Source: Hyphomicrobiales bacterium (GTDB lineage: Bacteria; Pseudomonadota; Alphaproteobacteria; Rhizobiales; MH13). Taken from it: a DNA stretch of 64,000 nucleotides. Positions 8,310 to 16,431 of this stretch are shown here, one piece after another. Numbering within the stretch: position 1 is the stretch's first letter; each line of letters opens with the position of its first letter. The stretch is taken from the NCBI GenBank assembly GCA_017642935.1, contig JAEPOK010000002.1, positions 744,001-808,000 of the forward strand, in the 5' to 3' direction. Made by a program: the position numbers and the translations under genes. The notes under the pieces are model-generated. The model saw nothing but the letters and a program-made list of their open reading frames with translations. It was not told the origin of the DNA and did no database searches.

Positions 8310-9206
8310 TTACATCGATGAACCAGAGCTGATCTGGGCAAGGATGGATTGAATGGGCGCAAACGTCGCCTCGACCCCATCGGGGAAGTCATCAAAGTGT
8401 GTGGTGTCGTGGAACGAGGCCATAACTTGCACGCCTTCGGCGCTTTCTTCCATCGAACGCAGCGTGTCGGCGATAACGGAAGCAAGTGTCTCATCCAGCG
8501 CCCCGCTGCGAACCACGACTTGCCGTGGGACTTCGATGCTGCGTGCCAATGCTCGGAAGCGATCGGGCTGCGCGGTCTGCAGCGACTCAAAACCCTGATT
8601 GTCCGTTGCGCCAGCGTCGAGCGTTCCACGAACGAGGCCCAATGCCGTGTTGCGGTCGTCACCAGTGAACAAGTAGCCAACGGCATGCTCGGCCGGCTGT
8701 TCGTGATCCTGATGGAGGTGTTGAAGCAACAGGTCGGCGTCCAACAGCATGGCGAGCGGGAGAAGATATCCTGAGGTGGAGTCGGGCTCCTGGAAACCGA
8801 TGACCGATCCGCGAAGATCGTCGATGGTTTGCATGTCGCTGTCAGCTGGTACGACTATCACCGAGTGGTACGTCGCCTCACCGTTTTTCCAGCGGCGCAA
8901 GAACGGTACAGCATCGGCCATCTGGGCGACGCGCGTGGCAACCAAAGGGCTGTCGAAGTAGAGGTCGACGTCACCTTGGCGCAAAGCCTCGGCCATGGCT
9001 TCGGAATCTGGGAGCACCGAAATCTCGACCGCTGTGATACCGGCATCCGCCAGTTCTCTTTCGAGGTACTGGGCCAATGGTGTGAAGCGTTCGATATGCT
9101 TGCGTATGTTGTCGTTAACGGACCCAAGCGTCAGTGTTTCAGCGTGGCCTGCTGTTGCCGATGCCATGGCCAATGCAATGGCTGCGCATATAGAAAGACA
9201 ACGCAT
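8310..9206 (-). CDS. PhnD-type periplasmic binding protein
   Basis: A 298-residue phosphate/phosphonate-type solute-binding protein. It has a signal peptide (residues 1-22, ending GHA) and the family start LTLGSV followed by RFTPLAQYLERELA near residues 35-57. GDVDLYFDSPLVA (about 87-99) and DLRGSVIGFQEPDSTSGYLLPLAML (about 130-153, with the serine-rich ligand loop) also fit. No transporter ATPase or permease accompanies it. Instead the next gene on the strand, 21 bases on, is a membrane GGDEF-EAL protein. A sensory rather than transport role is therefore inferred. The ligand cannot be told from sequence. Confidence 0.87.
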   Translation of the reverse strand: MRCLSICAAIALAMASATAGHAETLTLGSVNDNIRKHIERFTPLAQYLERELADAGITAVEISVLPDSEAMAEALRQGDVDLYFDSPLVATRVAQMADAVPFLRRWKNGEATYHSVIVVPADSDMQTIDDLRGSVIGFQEPDSTSGYLLPLAMLLDADLLLQHLHQDHEQPAEHAVGYLFTGDDRNTALGLVRGTLDAGATDNQGFESLQTAQPDRFRALARSIEVPRQVVVRSGALDETLASVIADTLRSMEESAEGVQVMASFHDTTHFDDFPDGVEATFAPIQSILAQISSGSSM

Positions 9207-9549
9207 AGAGGTCCCCCAACTTCGGTGTGCGTGTTTTGCCTAGTCCTACAACCCATGGTTTCAAGCGCGGGTTAACGTGAGATGGAGCCGGGCACAAAAA
9301 ACGCACAGGCTTAACCAATCCTCACCAAGGTGCGCCTTAGCCGGATAACTATCCCTGGTTGTGGCAGGTGGCGTCAGTTGGTCGCGAGGGTGGTGCGGGA
9401 CTTTTCTGGGGCGACGGGTGGACAGTCCCCGCTGACGCCTTATGCTGCTCTTCATGGAAGCGCGTGGAGGTGCTGTGCCAATGAGGGCCAAGCACTTCCC
9501 ACCCACGCGCACTGCCACTTAAGTGCCGATGGGCACGGGAGATCAGTTC
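9207..9549. other. intergenic region with probable importer promoter
   Basis: 343 bases between the divergent PhnD-type gene and the osmolyte importer operon. No convincing open frame is present. A perfect 10-base palindrome CACTTAAGTG lies at 9516-9525, 24 bases before the importer start, and could be an operator. GGGAG at 9537-9541 is the ribosome site of the next gene. No clear -35/-10 pair can be named. Confidence 0.4.
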
Positions 9550-10566
9550 ATGAAAATCCTCACCGCCGCAGGCCTTGGCCTTGCAACCCTTACGGCTGTC
9601 TCAGCTTTCGCCATCGCGCCTGCAAGCGCGCAGGAATGCCCGCTCGACCGGCCCGTGAATATGGCCGGCCTTGGTTATGAATCCCACGCATTCCACACCG
9701 AAGTGGTCGCGACCATCATGCGCGAAGGTTTCGGGTGCGAGGTCGAAATCATTCCGGTTGAAACGCTGGCCGGCTTTACTGGCCTGGCGCGTGGCGATCT
9801 GGACGCCAACATGGAAATCTGGACGGCCAACCCGCCACCGGCCTGGCAGGAAGGCCTGGATGACGGCACTTTGGTCGATTTGGGCCCGAACTTCCCAGCC
9901 GCCTTGGAGGGCTGGTTTGTGCCGCGTTATCTGGTCGAAGGCCCGGATGCACCGGCGCCCGATCTGCGCACGCCTGCAGACCTTGCCCGTTATGCTGAGC
10001 TGTTTGCTGATCCAGAAGACCCCGACAAGGGCCGTTTCTACAACTGCGTGGCCGGCTGGGTGTGCGAAGAGATCAACACCAAGAAACTGGAAGTTTATGG
10101 TCTGACAGACCTTTACACCAACTTCCGCCCCGGCTCGGGGGGCGCGATGGCCGCTGACATCGTTTCGCGCGTGCGCCGCGAACGCCCCGTTGTGTTCTAC
10201 TATTGGGCGCCGACGGGCCTCTTCGGTCAGATCGGTGATGAGCTGATCCAGTTGGAAGAAGAGCCATTTGACCAGGAAATCTGGGATGCCATGCGCGAAA
10301 GCGATGAGCCGACCGCAACGACGGCCTACCCGTCCTCACCTGTCCATGTTGGCGCCAACGCGGAATTTGTTGAGGCTGCGCCGGAACTTGCTGAGCTGTT
10401 GGAGCGTTATGAAACAACGACTCTCTCCACTTCGCAGGCGGTCGCCTACATGCAGGACAATGATGCTGACGCCGATGATGCGGCCGCCAACTATCTTGAG
10501 ACCACGAGTGAGTGGGAAAGCTGGGTGCCGGCCGATGTCGTGAGCCGCGTGCGCGCAGCCCTCTAA
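9550..10566 (+). CDS. glycine betaine/choline ABC transporter binding protein
   Basis: A 338-residue periplasmic binding protein of the OpuAC family (PF04069). Residues 1-27 are a signal peptide (ending ASAQ). The core includes VNMAGLGYESHAFHTEVVATIM near the mature N-terminus, ARGDLDANMEIWTANPPPAW near residues 82-101 and RPVVFYYWAPTGLFG near 215-229. Tryptophans and tyrosines in these stretches are the kind that form the aromatic cage for a quaternary ammonium compound. The ATG at 9550 is preferred over 9523 because it precedes the signal peptide and has GGGAG eight bases upstream. Permease and ATPase genes follow. Whether betaine, proline betaine or choline is the main substrate is not visible. 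Confidence 0.88.
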   Translation: MKILTAAGLGLATLTAVSAFAIAPASAQECPLDRPVNMAGLGYESHAFHTEVVATIMREGFGCEVEIIPVETLAGFTGLARGDLDANMEIWTANPPPAWQEGLDDGTLVDLGPNFPAALEGWFVPRYLVEGPDAPAPDLRTPADLARYAELFADPEDPDKGRFYNCVAGWVCEEINTKKLEVYGLTDLYTNFRPGSGGAMAADIVSRVRRERPVVFYYWAPTGLFGQIGDELIQLEEEPFDQEIWDAMRESDEPTATTAYPSSPVHVGANAEFVEAAPELAELLERYETTTLSTSQAVAYMQDNDADADDAAANYLETTSEWESWVPADVVSRVRAAL

Positions 10567-10580
10567 GTATGCAACACTGG

Positions 10581-10619
10581 AACGTGCGGCGCCGGTGAGC
10601 GATCACCGCGTCGCACGTT
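10581..10619 (+). terminator. stem-loop between binding-protein and permease genes
   Basis: AACGTGCG (10581-10588) pairs with CGCACGTT (10612-10619). Inside is a second helix, GGTGA/TCACC, closed by a GCGA tetraloop of the stable GNRA type. A TTTCTTCTT tract follows. It is probably a partial terminator or RNase barrier that leaves more binding-protein than permease transcript. Confidence 0.6.
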
Positions 10620-10667
10620 TCTTCTTGCGACGAACAATTTCCCGGCCAAAGGCAGGACAATCGAGCG

Positions 10668-11738
10668 ATGTTTGACGAGTTGGAATGGAACGGCATTTTT
10701 GTCGATGTCGGTCGGATGGTGCGCCGCGCGACCAACGATTTCGTGGAGTTTCTGGTCATCACCTATGGGGATCAGTTCGAAACGTTCTCCAACTCCATTC
10801 TCGGTATTCTGGTCTGGATTGAGCGGCTGCTTTTGGGCCGTTCCGAACCAGAGATCATCCTTCTCATCGTCTTTGGCGGCCTGATCAGCCTGTTCGTCTA
10901 CCTGATTTCCAAAAACAGCATCCTGGCTGGGGCCGTCTTCGCCGTGGAGGCGGCGCTGTTTTTCATCTCGCGCTACACCACGACCGTTGGCGAGGAGACG
11001 ATCCAGCCGATGGAATGGCTTTGGGTGCAGGAATTGCAGATTATCGCGCTGATCATGCTGATCGCCTATTCGGCAAGCCGCAAGATCGGTCTGGTGATCG
11101 CCATGGGCGTTGCGATGTACGTCATCGGCGCGTTTGATCTCTGGGACCAAGCGATGCAGACCATCGCCATCATGCTGGTCTCGATCCTGATTTCGGTGGT
11201 GATCGGCGTACCGGTTGGCGTGATTATCGCCCGGTCCAACCGCACGCGCTCGGTGGTCAATCCGGTGCTCGATTTGATGCAGACGATCCCGAGCTTTGTT
11301 TATCTGATCCCGGCGGTGATGCTGTTCGGTCTGGGCAAGGTCCCCGCCATTATAGCCACCGTGATCTATGCCGTGCCGCCGCTTATTCGCCTGACCGATC
11401 TTGGCATTCGCCAGGTCGATGGTGAGGTCACCGAGGCCGGTCGCGCCTTTGGTGCAACGCGTTTCCAGATCTTGAAAGACGTGCAACTGCCGCTGGCGAT
11501 GCCCTCCATCATGCAAGGCATCAACCAGACGACCATGATGGCGCTCGCCATGGTGGTGATCGCGTCCATGATCGGTGCGCGCGGCGTTGGCGAGACCGTG
11601 CTGCTCGGCCTGCAACGCAACGATCCGGGCCGCGGCCTTTTGGGTGGTCTGGCGATCGTTGTGCTTGCCATCGTGTTCGATCGCATCACCCAGGCCTATG
11701 GCGCGCGGATGCAAAGCTACCGCACCGCCGGGCATTGA
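10668..11738 (+). CDS. glycine betaine/choline ABC transporter permease
   Basis: A 356-residue inner-membrane permease of the ProW/OpuAB type. The C-terminal 210 residues hold the binding-protein-dependent permease domain with the EAA loop (EAGRAFGATRFQILKDV, around residues 255-271), which docks on the ATPase. GIRQVDGEVTEAG and MMALAMVVIASMIGARG are typical of the family. The N-terminal 130 residues add extra hydrophobic segments, including EPEIILLIVFGGLISLFVYL near 60-80, as in other long ProW-like proteins. A stem-loop separates it from the binding-protein gene, and the ATPase follows 40 bases on. Confidence 0.9.
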   Translation: MFDELEWNGIFVDVGRMVRRATNDFVEFLVITYGDQFETFSNSILGILVWIERLLLGRSEPEIILLIVFGGLISLFVYLISKNSILAGAVFAVEAALFFISRYTTTVGEETIQPMEWLWVQELQIIALIMLIAYSASRKIGLVIAMGVAMYVIGAFDLWDQAMQTIAIMLVSILISVVIGVPVGVIIARSNRTRSVVNPVLDLMQTIPSFVYLIPAVMLFGLGKVPAIIATVIYAVPPLIRLTDLGIRQVDGEVTEAGRAFGATRFQILKDVQLPLAMPSIMQGINQTTMMALAMVVIASMIGARGVGETVLLGLQRNDPGRGLLGGLAIVVLAIVFDRITQAYGARMQSYRTAGH

Positions 11739-11778
11739 TGGGTCCAGACCCTAGGTACAAAGAGAGTAGAGGCCACCC

Positions 11779-13263
11779 GTGGCGCTAATTGACGTTCAAA
11801 ATGTAACCAAGATTTTTGGTCCGACACCCAAGGTTGCCTTGCGCAAGGTGAAGGCTGGTATGGGCAAGACCGAGCTGCTGGCCGAAACAGGCCACACGCT
11901 GGGTATTCACGACGTGTCGCTGTCCATCGAACAGGGCGAGATTTTCGTCATCATGGGTCTGTCCGGTTCCGGCAAGTCCACGCTGATCCGGCATTTCAAC
12001 CGGCTGATCGACCCGACAGACGGGAAGATCGTCATTGATGGCGAAGACGTTCTGAGGCTCAGCAACAAGGGCCTGGAGCATTTCCGCCGCAAGCGCATGT
12101 CGATGGTGTTCCAGCGCTTTGGGCTCTTCCCGCATCGTACGGTGCTGGAAAATGTTGGCTACGGGCTGGAAGTGCAGGGCGTTGCGCTGGACGAGCGCAA
12201 GAAAGCCGCGCGCGAATGGATCATCCAAGTTGGCCTTGAAGGCTATGAGGACCAGTTTCCCAGCCAACTATCCGGCGGTATGCAGCAACGCGTTGGTCTG
12301 GCCCGTGCGCTGGCGACCGATGCCGACATCTTGCTGATGGACGAAGCGTTTTCCGCGCTCGATCCGCTGATCCGCTCGCAGATGCAGGACCAGTTGGTGG
12401 AGCTTCAGGATCAGTTCCACAAAACCATCGTCTTCATCACCCATGATTTGGACGAAGCGCTGAAGATCGGCGACAAGATCGCGATCTTGAAGGATGGCGT
12501 ATTGAGCCAGGTCGGCACGCCGGCTGACATCCTGATGCACCCGGCCGATGATTACGTGGCGCAGTTTGTGCGTGACGTGAACCGCGCCCGCGTGCTCACC
12601 GTTGATGTGGTGGCCAAACCGCCAAAACTGCGTTTGACCAATGAAAACCTGGAAAACGCGCTGTCGACGATGCGCACGAGCGGCACCGATGTTGGTTATG
12701 TCGTTGAGGATGGCGGCAATTATGTCGGCTTTGTCACCGAAGATAGTTTGGAAGAGGCGATTGCCGCGCCGGGCTCGCCAAGCCTGAGCGATGTGGCCGA
12801 TGACGGCCAGCAGCTTGAGTATTCAAGCTCCATCGAAGACGCGCTGCCGACCGTGCTCGACACCAACCACCCGGTCCCCGTCGTTGGCCAAGATGGTGGT
12901 CTGGCCGGCGTGCTCTATCCCGATCATGTGGGCGAGGTTTTGTCTCCGTCCGCCGTTCAAGCTGTTAACGACGATACGCCTCCGGACGAGGTGGCGGAGG
13001 TTGCTGAGGCCAAGAACGACGCTGTCAAACCGGCCGACGCGGAACAAGACGCATCCGATGTTTCTGCCAATGACGCGGTCGAGAGAGCGGAAACATCGGA
13101 CACCGAAAACACGGTTGAAACCGCCTCTGGTGAAGCCGATGACGCTGACAAGATCAGGGATGAGACCAGCGACCAGACGGAGTCCGGCCCAAAGGACGAA
13201 GTGAAGTCCGAAGCGGTGACCCAATCGGCAGCTGAGACGGACGAGCGCAAGGCCAGCGCCTAA
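11779..13263 (+). CDS. glycine betaine/choline ABC transporter ATPase, long acidic tail
   Basis: A 494-residue ATPase of the ProV/OpuAA family. Walker A is GLSGSGKST (60-68), the signature LSGGMQQ is at 164-170, and Walker B with the D-loop is ILLMDEAFSALD. A region resembling tandem CBS domains covers about residues 270-385; in relatives these sense ionic strength. Beyond that, about 105 residues (from around 390) are almost entirely Asp, Glu, Ala, Ser, Thr and Val, clearly disordered and strongly acidic, and not part of the usual family length near 400. The start is GTG at 11779, with AGAGG seven bases upstream. It is the last gene of the importer operon. Confidence 0.9.
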   Translation: MALIDVQNVTKIFGPTPKVALRKVKAGMGKTELLAETGHTLGIHDVSLSIEQGEIFVIMGLSGSGKSTLIRHFNRLIDPTDGKIVIDGEDVLRLSNKGLEHFRRKRMSMVFQRFGLFPHRTVLENVGYGLEVQGVALDERKKAAREWIIQVGLEGYEDQFPSQLSGGMQQRVGLARALATDADILLMDEAFSALDPLIRSQMQDQLVELQDQFHKTIVFITHDLDEALKIGDKIAILKDGVLSQVGTPADILMHPADDYVAQFVRDVNRARVLTVDVVAKPPKLRLTNENLENALSTMRTSGTDVGYVVEDGGNYVGFVTEDSLEEAIAAPGSPSLSDVADDGQQLEYSSSIEDALPTVLDTNHPVPVVGQDGGLAGVLYPDHVGEVLSPSAVQAVNDDTPPDEVAEVAEAKNDAVKPADAEQDASDVSANDAVERAETSDTENTVETASGEADDADKIRDETSDQTESGPKDEVKSEAVTQSAAETDERKASA

Positions 13264-13327
13264 CCCCTTTGTGCGAGCCTTTGGGCCGTTTGTTGCGCCG
13301 CATGACGAACGCTTCTAAGACACGCCC

Positions 13328-13786
13328 ATGAGCGATGATCCGAAGTTCCATATGGTCGCCGGTGCGGCCCAGCCTGTGGCCCCTTTTTCTCATGCGGTTG
13401 AGGCCGATGGTTGGGTGATCCTCACCGGCCAGATGCCGACTGATCCCGATGATCCGGGCGCGCCGCTTCCTGATGGCATCGTGGCGCAGACCCATGCGGT
13501 GATGAACAATCTTCAGATCGTGCTACGCGGGCTGATGCTGGACCTGTCGCACGTGATGCAGTGCCGCTGTTTCCTGACCCAGTTCGAGCGCGACTATGCG
13601 GCGTTCAACGCAACCTATCAGACCTATTTCCCAGCCGACCGTCGCCCGGCGAGGACCACGGTTGGCGTCACCGGCCTTGCGGTTGGCGCATTGGTCGAGA
13701 TCGATATGATCGCCAAGCGTCCCAACGCCACAACAAATGGTCCAGTGCTGCCGAAGGTCGGCTATTGGTCGGAGCCCGGCGCGTGA
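13328..13786 (+). CDS. RidA family protein
   Basis: A 152-residue protein of the RidA/YjgF/UK114 family. Founding members hydrolyse reactive enamine/imine intermediates of amino acid metabolism. The conserved arginine of the active site is in RPARTTVGV (about residues 105-113), followed by GALVEIDMIA. A roughly 20-residue C-terminal extension is present. The last codon region overlaps or abuts the start of the mechanosensitive channel gene, so the two are probably co-transcribed. No metabolic partner is visible nearby, so the exact substrate is open. Confidence 0.88.
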   Translation: MSDDPKFHMVAGAAQPVAPFSHAVEADGWVILTGQMPTDPDDPGAPLPDGIVAQTHAVMNNLQIVLRGLMLDLSHVMQCRCFLTQFERDYAAFNATYQTYFPADRRPARTTVGVTGLAVGALVEIDMIAKRPNATTNGPVLPKVGYWSEPGA

Positions 13787-13788
13787 GC

Positions 13789-16431
13789 ATGGCGATTATG
13801 ATCCGCACATTCATAATTGCTGCATTGCTGATGCTCGCCGGACCGGCGCTGGCGCAAAACGATATTGAAACGCCCAGCAATCCCGATGTCTTTGCCGACA
13901 TAGCGCAAGGCGAAATTGGGCCGGATGCTGAGAACCAGGCTCTCGCTGAGGGACCGGTTCAGCAGCTTGCCGAATGGTCTGAAGAACTCGACACACTGCG
14001 CCAGGAGCTCTCGCGCGACAGTCTGACGCTCGATGCGCTGGCCACCCTGCGTGACGAGGTCACGTCGGTGCGCAATGACATCCAGGTTCTGGTCGATGAG
14101 GTTGCCCCGCGCCTTGCTGAACAGCGCGCTCTTCTGGAGGGCCTTGCGCCCGCCGATGGCGAACTGGCCGAAACGCCAGAAATTCAAGCGCAGCAGGAAC
14201 GGATTGCCGAGCTGGAGCGCGAATTGCAGCCCGCCGAACTGCTGCTCGGCCGTGCCAACACGTTGCGCGATGACGTCATCTCGCGACGCGCGGTTGAGTT
14301 CACCGGCCGCCTGTTCGAGCGCTCCTCGTCCATCCTGACGCCGCAGCTTTGGGCCGATGGTCTGGGCGACATGCCGCGCCTCACCCAGCGACTTGTCGAA
14401 CTGACGGAGAACTCCTGGAACTCCGTGAGAGCACGGGCGACACCGGCCTCCTTTGCCGGCCTGGGCGTGCTGGTTCTGATTCTCCTGATTTTGGCCATTC
14501 CGCTTCGCCGGTTTGCCCTGCGTAAGGCGGCACGCGCCGAAACGGTCGATCCGACCAGTTTCGACAAGACGTTGGGCGCCTTGCGCATTGTTCTGGTCAG
14601 CACGCTGATCCCAGCCATCGGGTTTTTGATGTTGCTGTTCGGCTTGGAAAGCGTTGGTGGTTTATCGCTGCGCGCCAAGGCGGTTTTGAACGCGGTCGCC
14701 TCCAACACCATCTTGTTTTTCCTGATCAGTGGGATCGTGCGGGCCTTCCTCGCTCCAGGTCTTCCTGCTTGGCGTTTGGTGCCGGTGGGCAACGGTTATG
14801 CGCGCACGGCTGAAGGGTTCTTCCGGCTCGCTGCCTTTGCCTATCTGGTCGGCGAACTGCTTCGCGCCATCGCGGCGGTTTTTGTCTCACCGTTGGTGGT
14901 GGTGCAGCTTCTGGAAGCTCTGCCATCGCTGGTCGCCGCGCTGTCGATCTTGATTGCGCTGCGCGCGCTTCTGCGTGGTCTAGCACCGAGTGATGCCAAG
15001 GAAACTCCGCCCATATCCCACATGCTCTGGCGGTGGACACTGCCGATCACCGGGCTCGCTGCGTTGGCGGTCATCGTCGCCCAGTTGTTCGGCTTTTTGG
15101 CGCTCAGTGCCTTTATCGTTGATCGGTTGGTTTGGTCGTCGGTTGTTCTCGCCGGCCTGCATCTGGCCGCTGCGCTCGTGGAAGGGCTGACATCGGCGAC
15201 ACTGCAGGAAGAAACCCGCACGTCGGCCTGGTTGCACGACAATATCGGCCTGTCGAGTAATGGGCTTGGTCAGTTCGGTGTCCTGCTTTCAGGTATCGTC
15301 AAGCTGGTTTTGATCGTGGCGGCGGCGTCACTGATCATCGCACCGTTCGGCGTTGAGACCGGGCAGTTCACCGATATTTTCCGGCGGGTTTTCACCGGCA
15401 TTGAGATCGGTGGATTCTCCTTCTCGCTCACCTCGGTTCTGATTGCGCTGGCGCTGGTCTTCATTGGTGTCGTGGTCACGCGCGGCATCCAAGGTTGGCT
15501 GGAGAACCGCTATCTGCCGCGCACCTCGCTCGACACCGGCCTGAAAGCCTCGATCCGCACCGGCATCGGCTATATCGGGGTCATCGTTGCCGCCTCAATT
15601 GGGCTATCCTCGCTCGGTCTTAATTTGGAGAATATCGCGCTGGTCGCCGGTGCGCTGTCTGTCGGCATTGGTTTTGGCCTGCAGTCGATTGTCTCGAACT
15701 TTGTCTCTGGCCTGATCCTGCTTGCCGAGCGGCCCTTTAAGCAGGGCGACTGGATCGTCGTCGGCGAGGAACAGGGGATCGTCAAGCGCATCAATGTGCG
15801 CGCCACGGAGCTGCAGACTTTCGACCGGGCGACCGTGCTTATTCCCAACCAGGATTTCATCGCTGGTACGGTGAAAAACCGGGTGCACCGCGACACGCTG
15901 GGCCGCATCGATGTGCCGGTTGGCGTTGGCTATGACAGTGACCCGCAAAAGGTCAAAGAGATCCTGCTGGAAGTCGCCAACGCGCATCCGATGACGCTGA
16001 GCTACCCCGAACCGGCGGCCTTCTTCATCGAGTTTGGCGCCAGTTCGCTCGATTTCATGCTGTTCGCTTACCTGGCCGATGTCGGAAACGGTTATGGCGT
16101 ACGCTCCGATCTGCGCTTTGAAATCTTCCGCCGCTTCCAGGAGGAAGGCATCGAGATTCCGTTCGCCCAGTCCGATGTCACGATCCGCAATCTGGACAAT
16201 ATTCTGGACGTCTTATCGAAGGCCGGGGCAACGCTGCCCGAAGGTCTCGGCGCCGGTGGATTGTCGGGCGATGAAGCGATCAAACAGACGGGGGTCAGCA
16301 CCGTCCCAGCGCCCGAGCCGCAGGTCAGCACCGCCGCCGAACTGCGGTCGAGCCGGATGATCGATCCAGAAGAAGACGGGACACCCTCCGATGACACCGG
16401 TCCCGAAGACGGCCCTGCTGGCCGGGGTTGA
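13789..16431 (+). CDS. large MscS-family mechanosensitive channel (DUF3772)
   Basis: An 880-residue channel. It has a signal peptide (about residues 1-21, ending ALAQ) and a periplasmic coiled-coil DUF3772-type domain (about 50-190, rich in Glu, Leu and Arg). Some ten transmembrane helices follow, then the MscS core: the pore-lining helix ALSVGIGFGLQSIVSNFVSG, then LAERPFKQGDWI and the beta domain TVLIPNQDFIAGTVKNR. Such proteins open under membrane tension during osmotic downshock, which suits the neighbouring osmolyte importer. Possible starts are GTG 13783, ATG 13789 and ATG 13798; 13789 is used. The C-terminal 70 residues are acidic and low in complexity. The stop overlaps the next start (TGATG). 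Confidence 0.9.
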   Translation: MAIMIRTFIIAALLMLAGPALAQNDIETPSNPDVFADIAQGEIGPDAENQALAEGPVQQLAEWSEELDTLRQELSRDSLTLDALATLRDEVTSVRNDIQVLVDEVAPRLAEQRALLEGLAPADGELAETPEIQAQQERIAELERELQPAELLLGRANTLRDDVISRRAVEFTGRLFERSSSILTPQLWADGLGDMPRLTQRLVELTENSWNSVRARATPASFAGLGVLVLILLILAIPLRRFALRKAARAETVDPTSFDKTLGALRIVLVSTLIPAIGFLMLLFGLESVGGLSLRAKAVLNAVASNTILFFLISGIVRAFLAPGLPAWRLVPVGNGYARTAEGFFRLAAFAYLVGELLRAIAAVFVSPLVVVQLLEALPSLVAALSILIALRALLRGLAPSDAKETPPISHMLWRWTLPITGLAALAVIVAQLFGFLALSAFIVDRLVWSSVVLAGLHLAAALVEGLTSATLQEETRTSAWLHDNIGLSSNGLGQFGVLLSGIVKLVLIVAAASLIIAPFGVETGQFTDIFRRVFTGIEIGGFSFSLTSVLIALALVFIGVVVTRGIQGWLENRYLPRTSLDTGLKASIRTGIGYIGVIVAASIGLSSLGLNLENIALVAGALSVGIGFGLQSIVSNFVSGLILLAERPFKQGDWIVVGEEQGIVKRINVRATELQTFDRATVLIPNQDFIAGTVKNRVHRDTLGRIDVPVGVGYDSDPQKVKEILLEVANAHPMTLSYPEPAAFFIEFGASSLDFMLFAYLADVGNGYGVRSDLRFEIFRRFQEEGIEIPFAQSDVTIRNLDNILDVLSKAGATLPEGLGAGGLSGDEAIKQTGVSTVPAPEPQVSTAAELRSSRMIDPEEDGTPSDDTGPEDGPAGRG

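Noticed and set aside
10563-11735. 390-codon open frame opposite the importer permease
   Set aside because: Extremely rich in His, Asp, Gln and Arg, an antisense shadow of a membrane protein gene.
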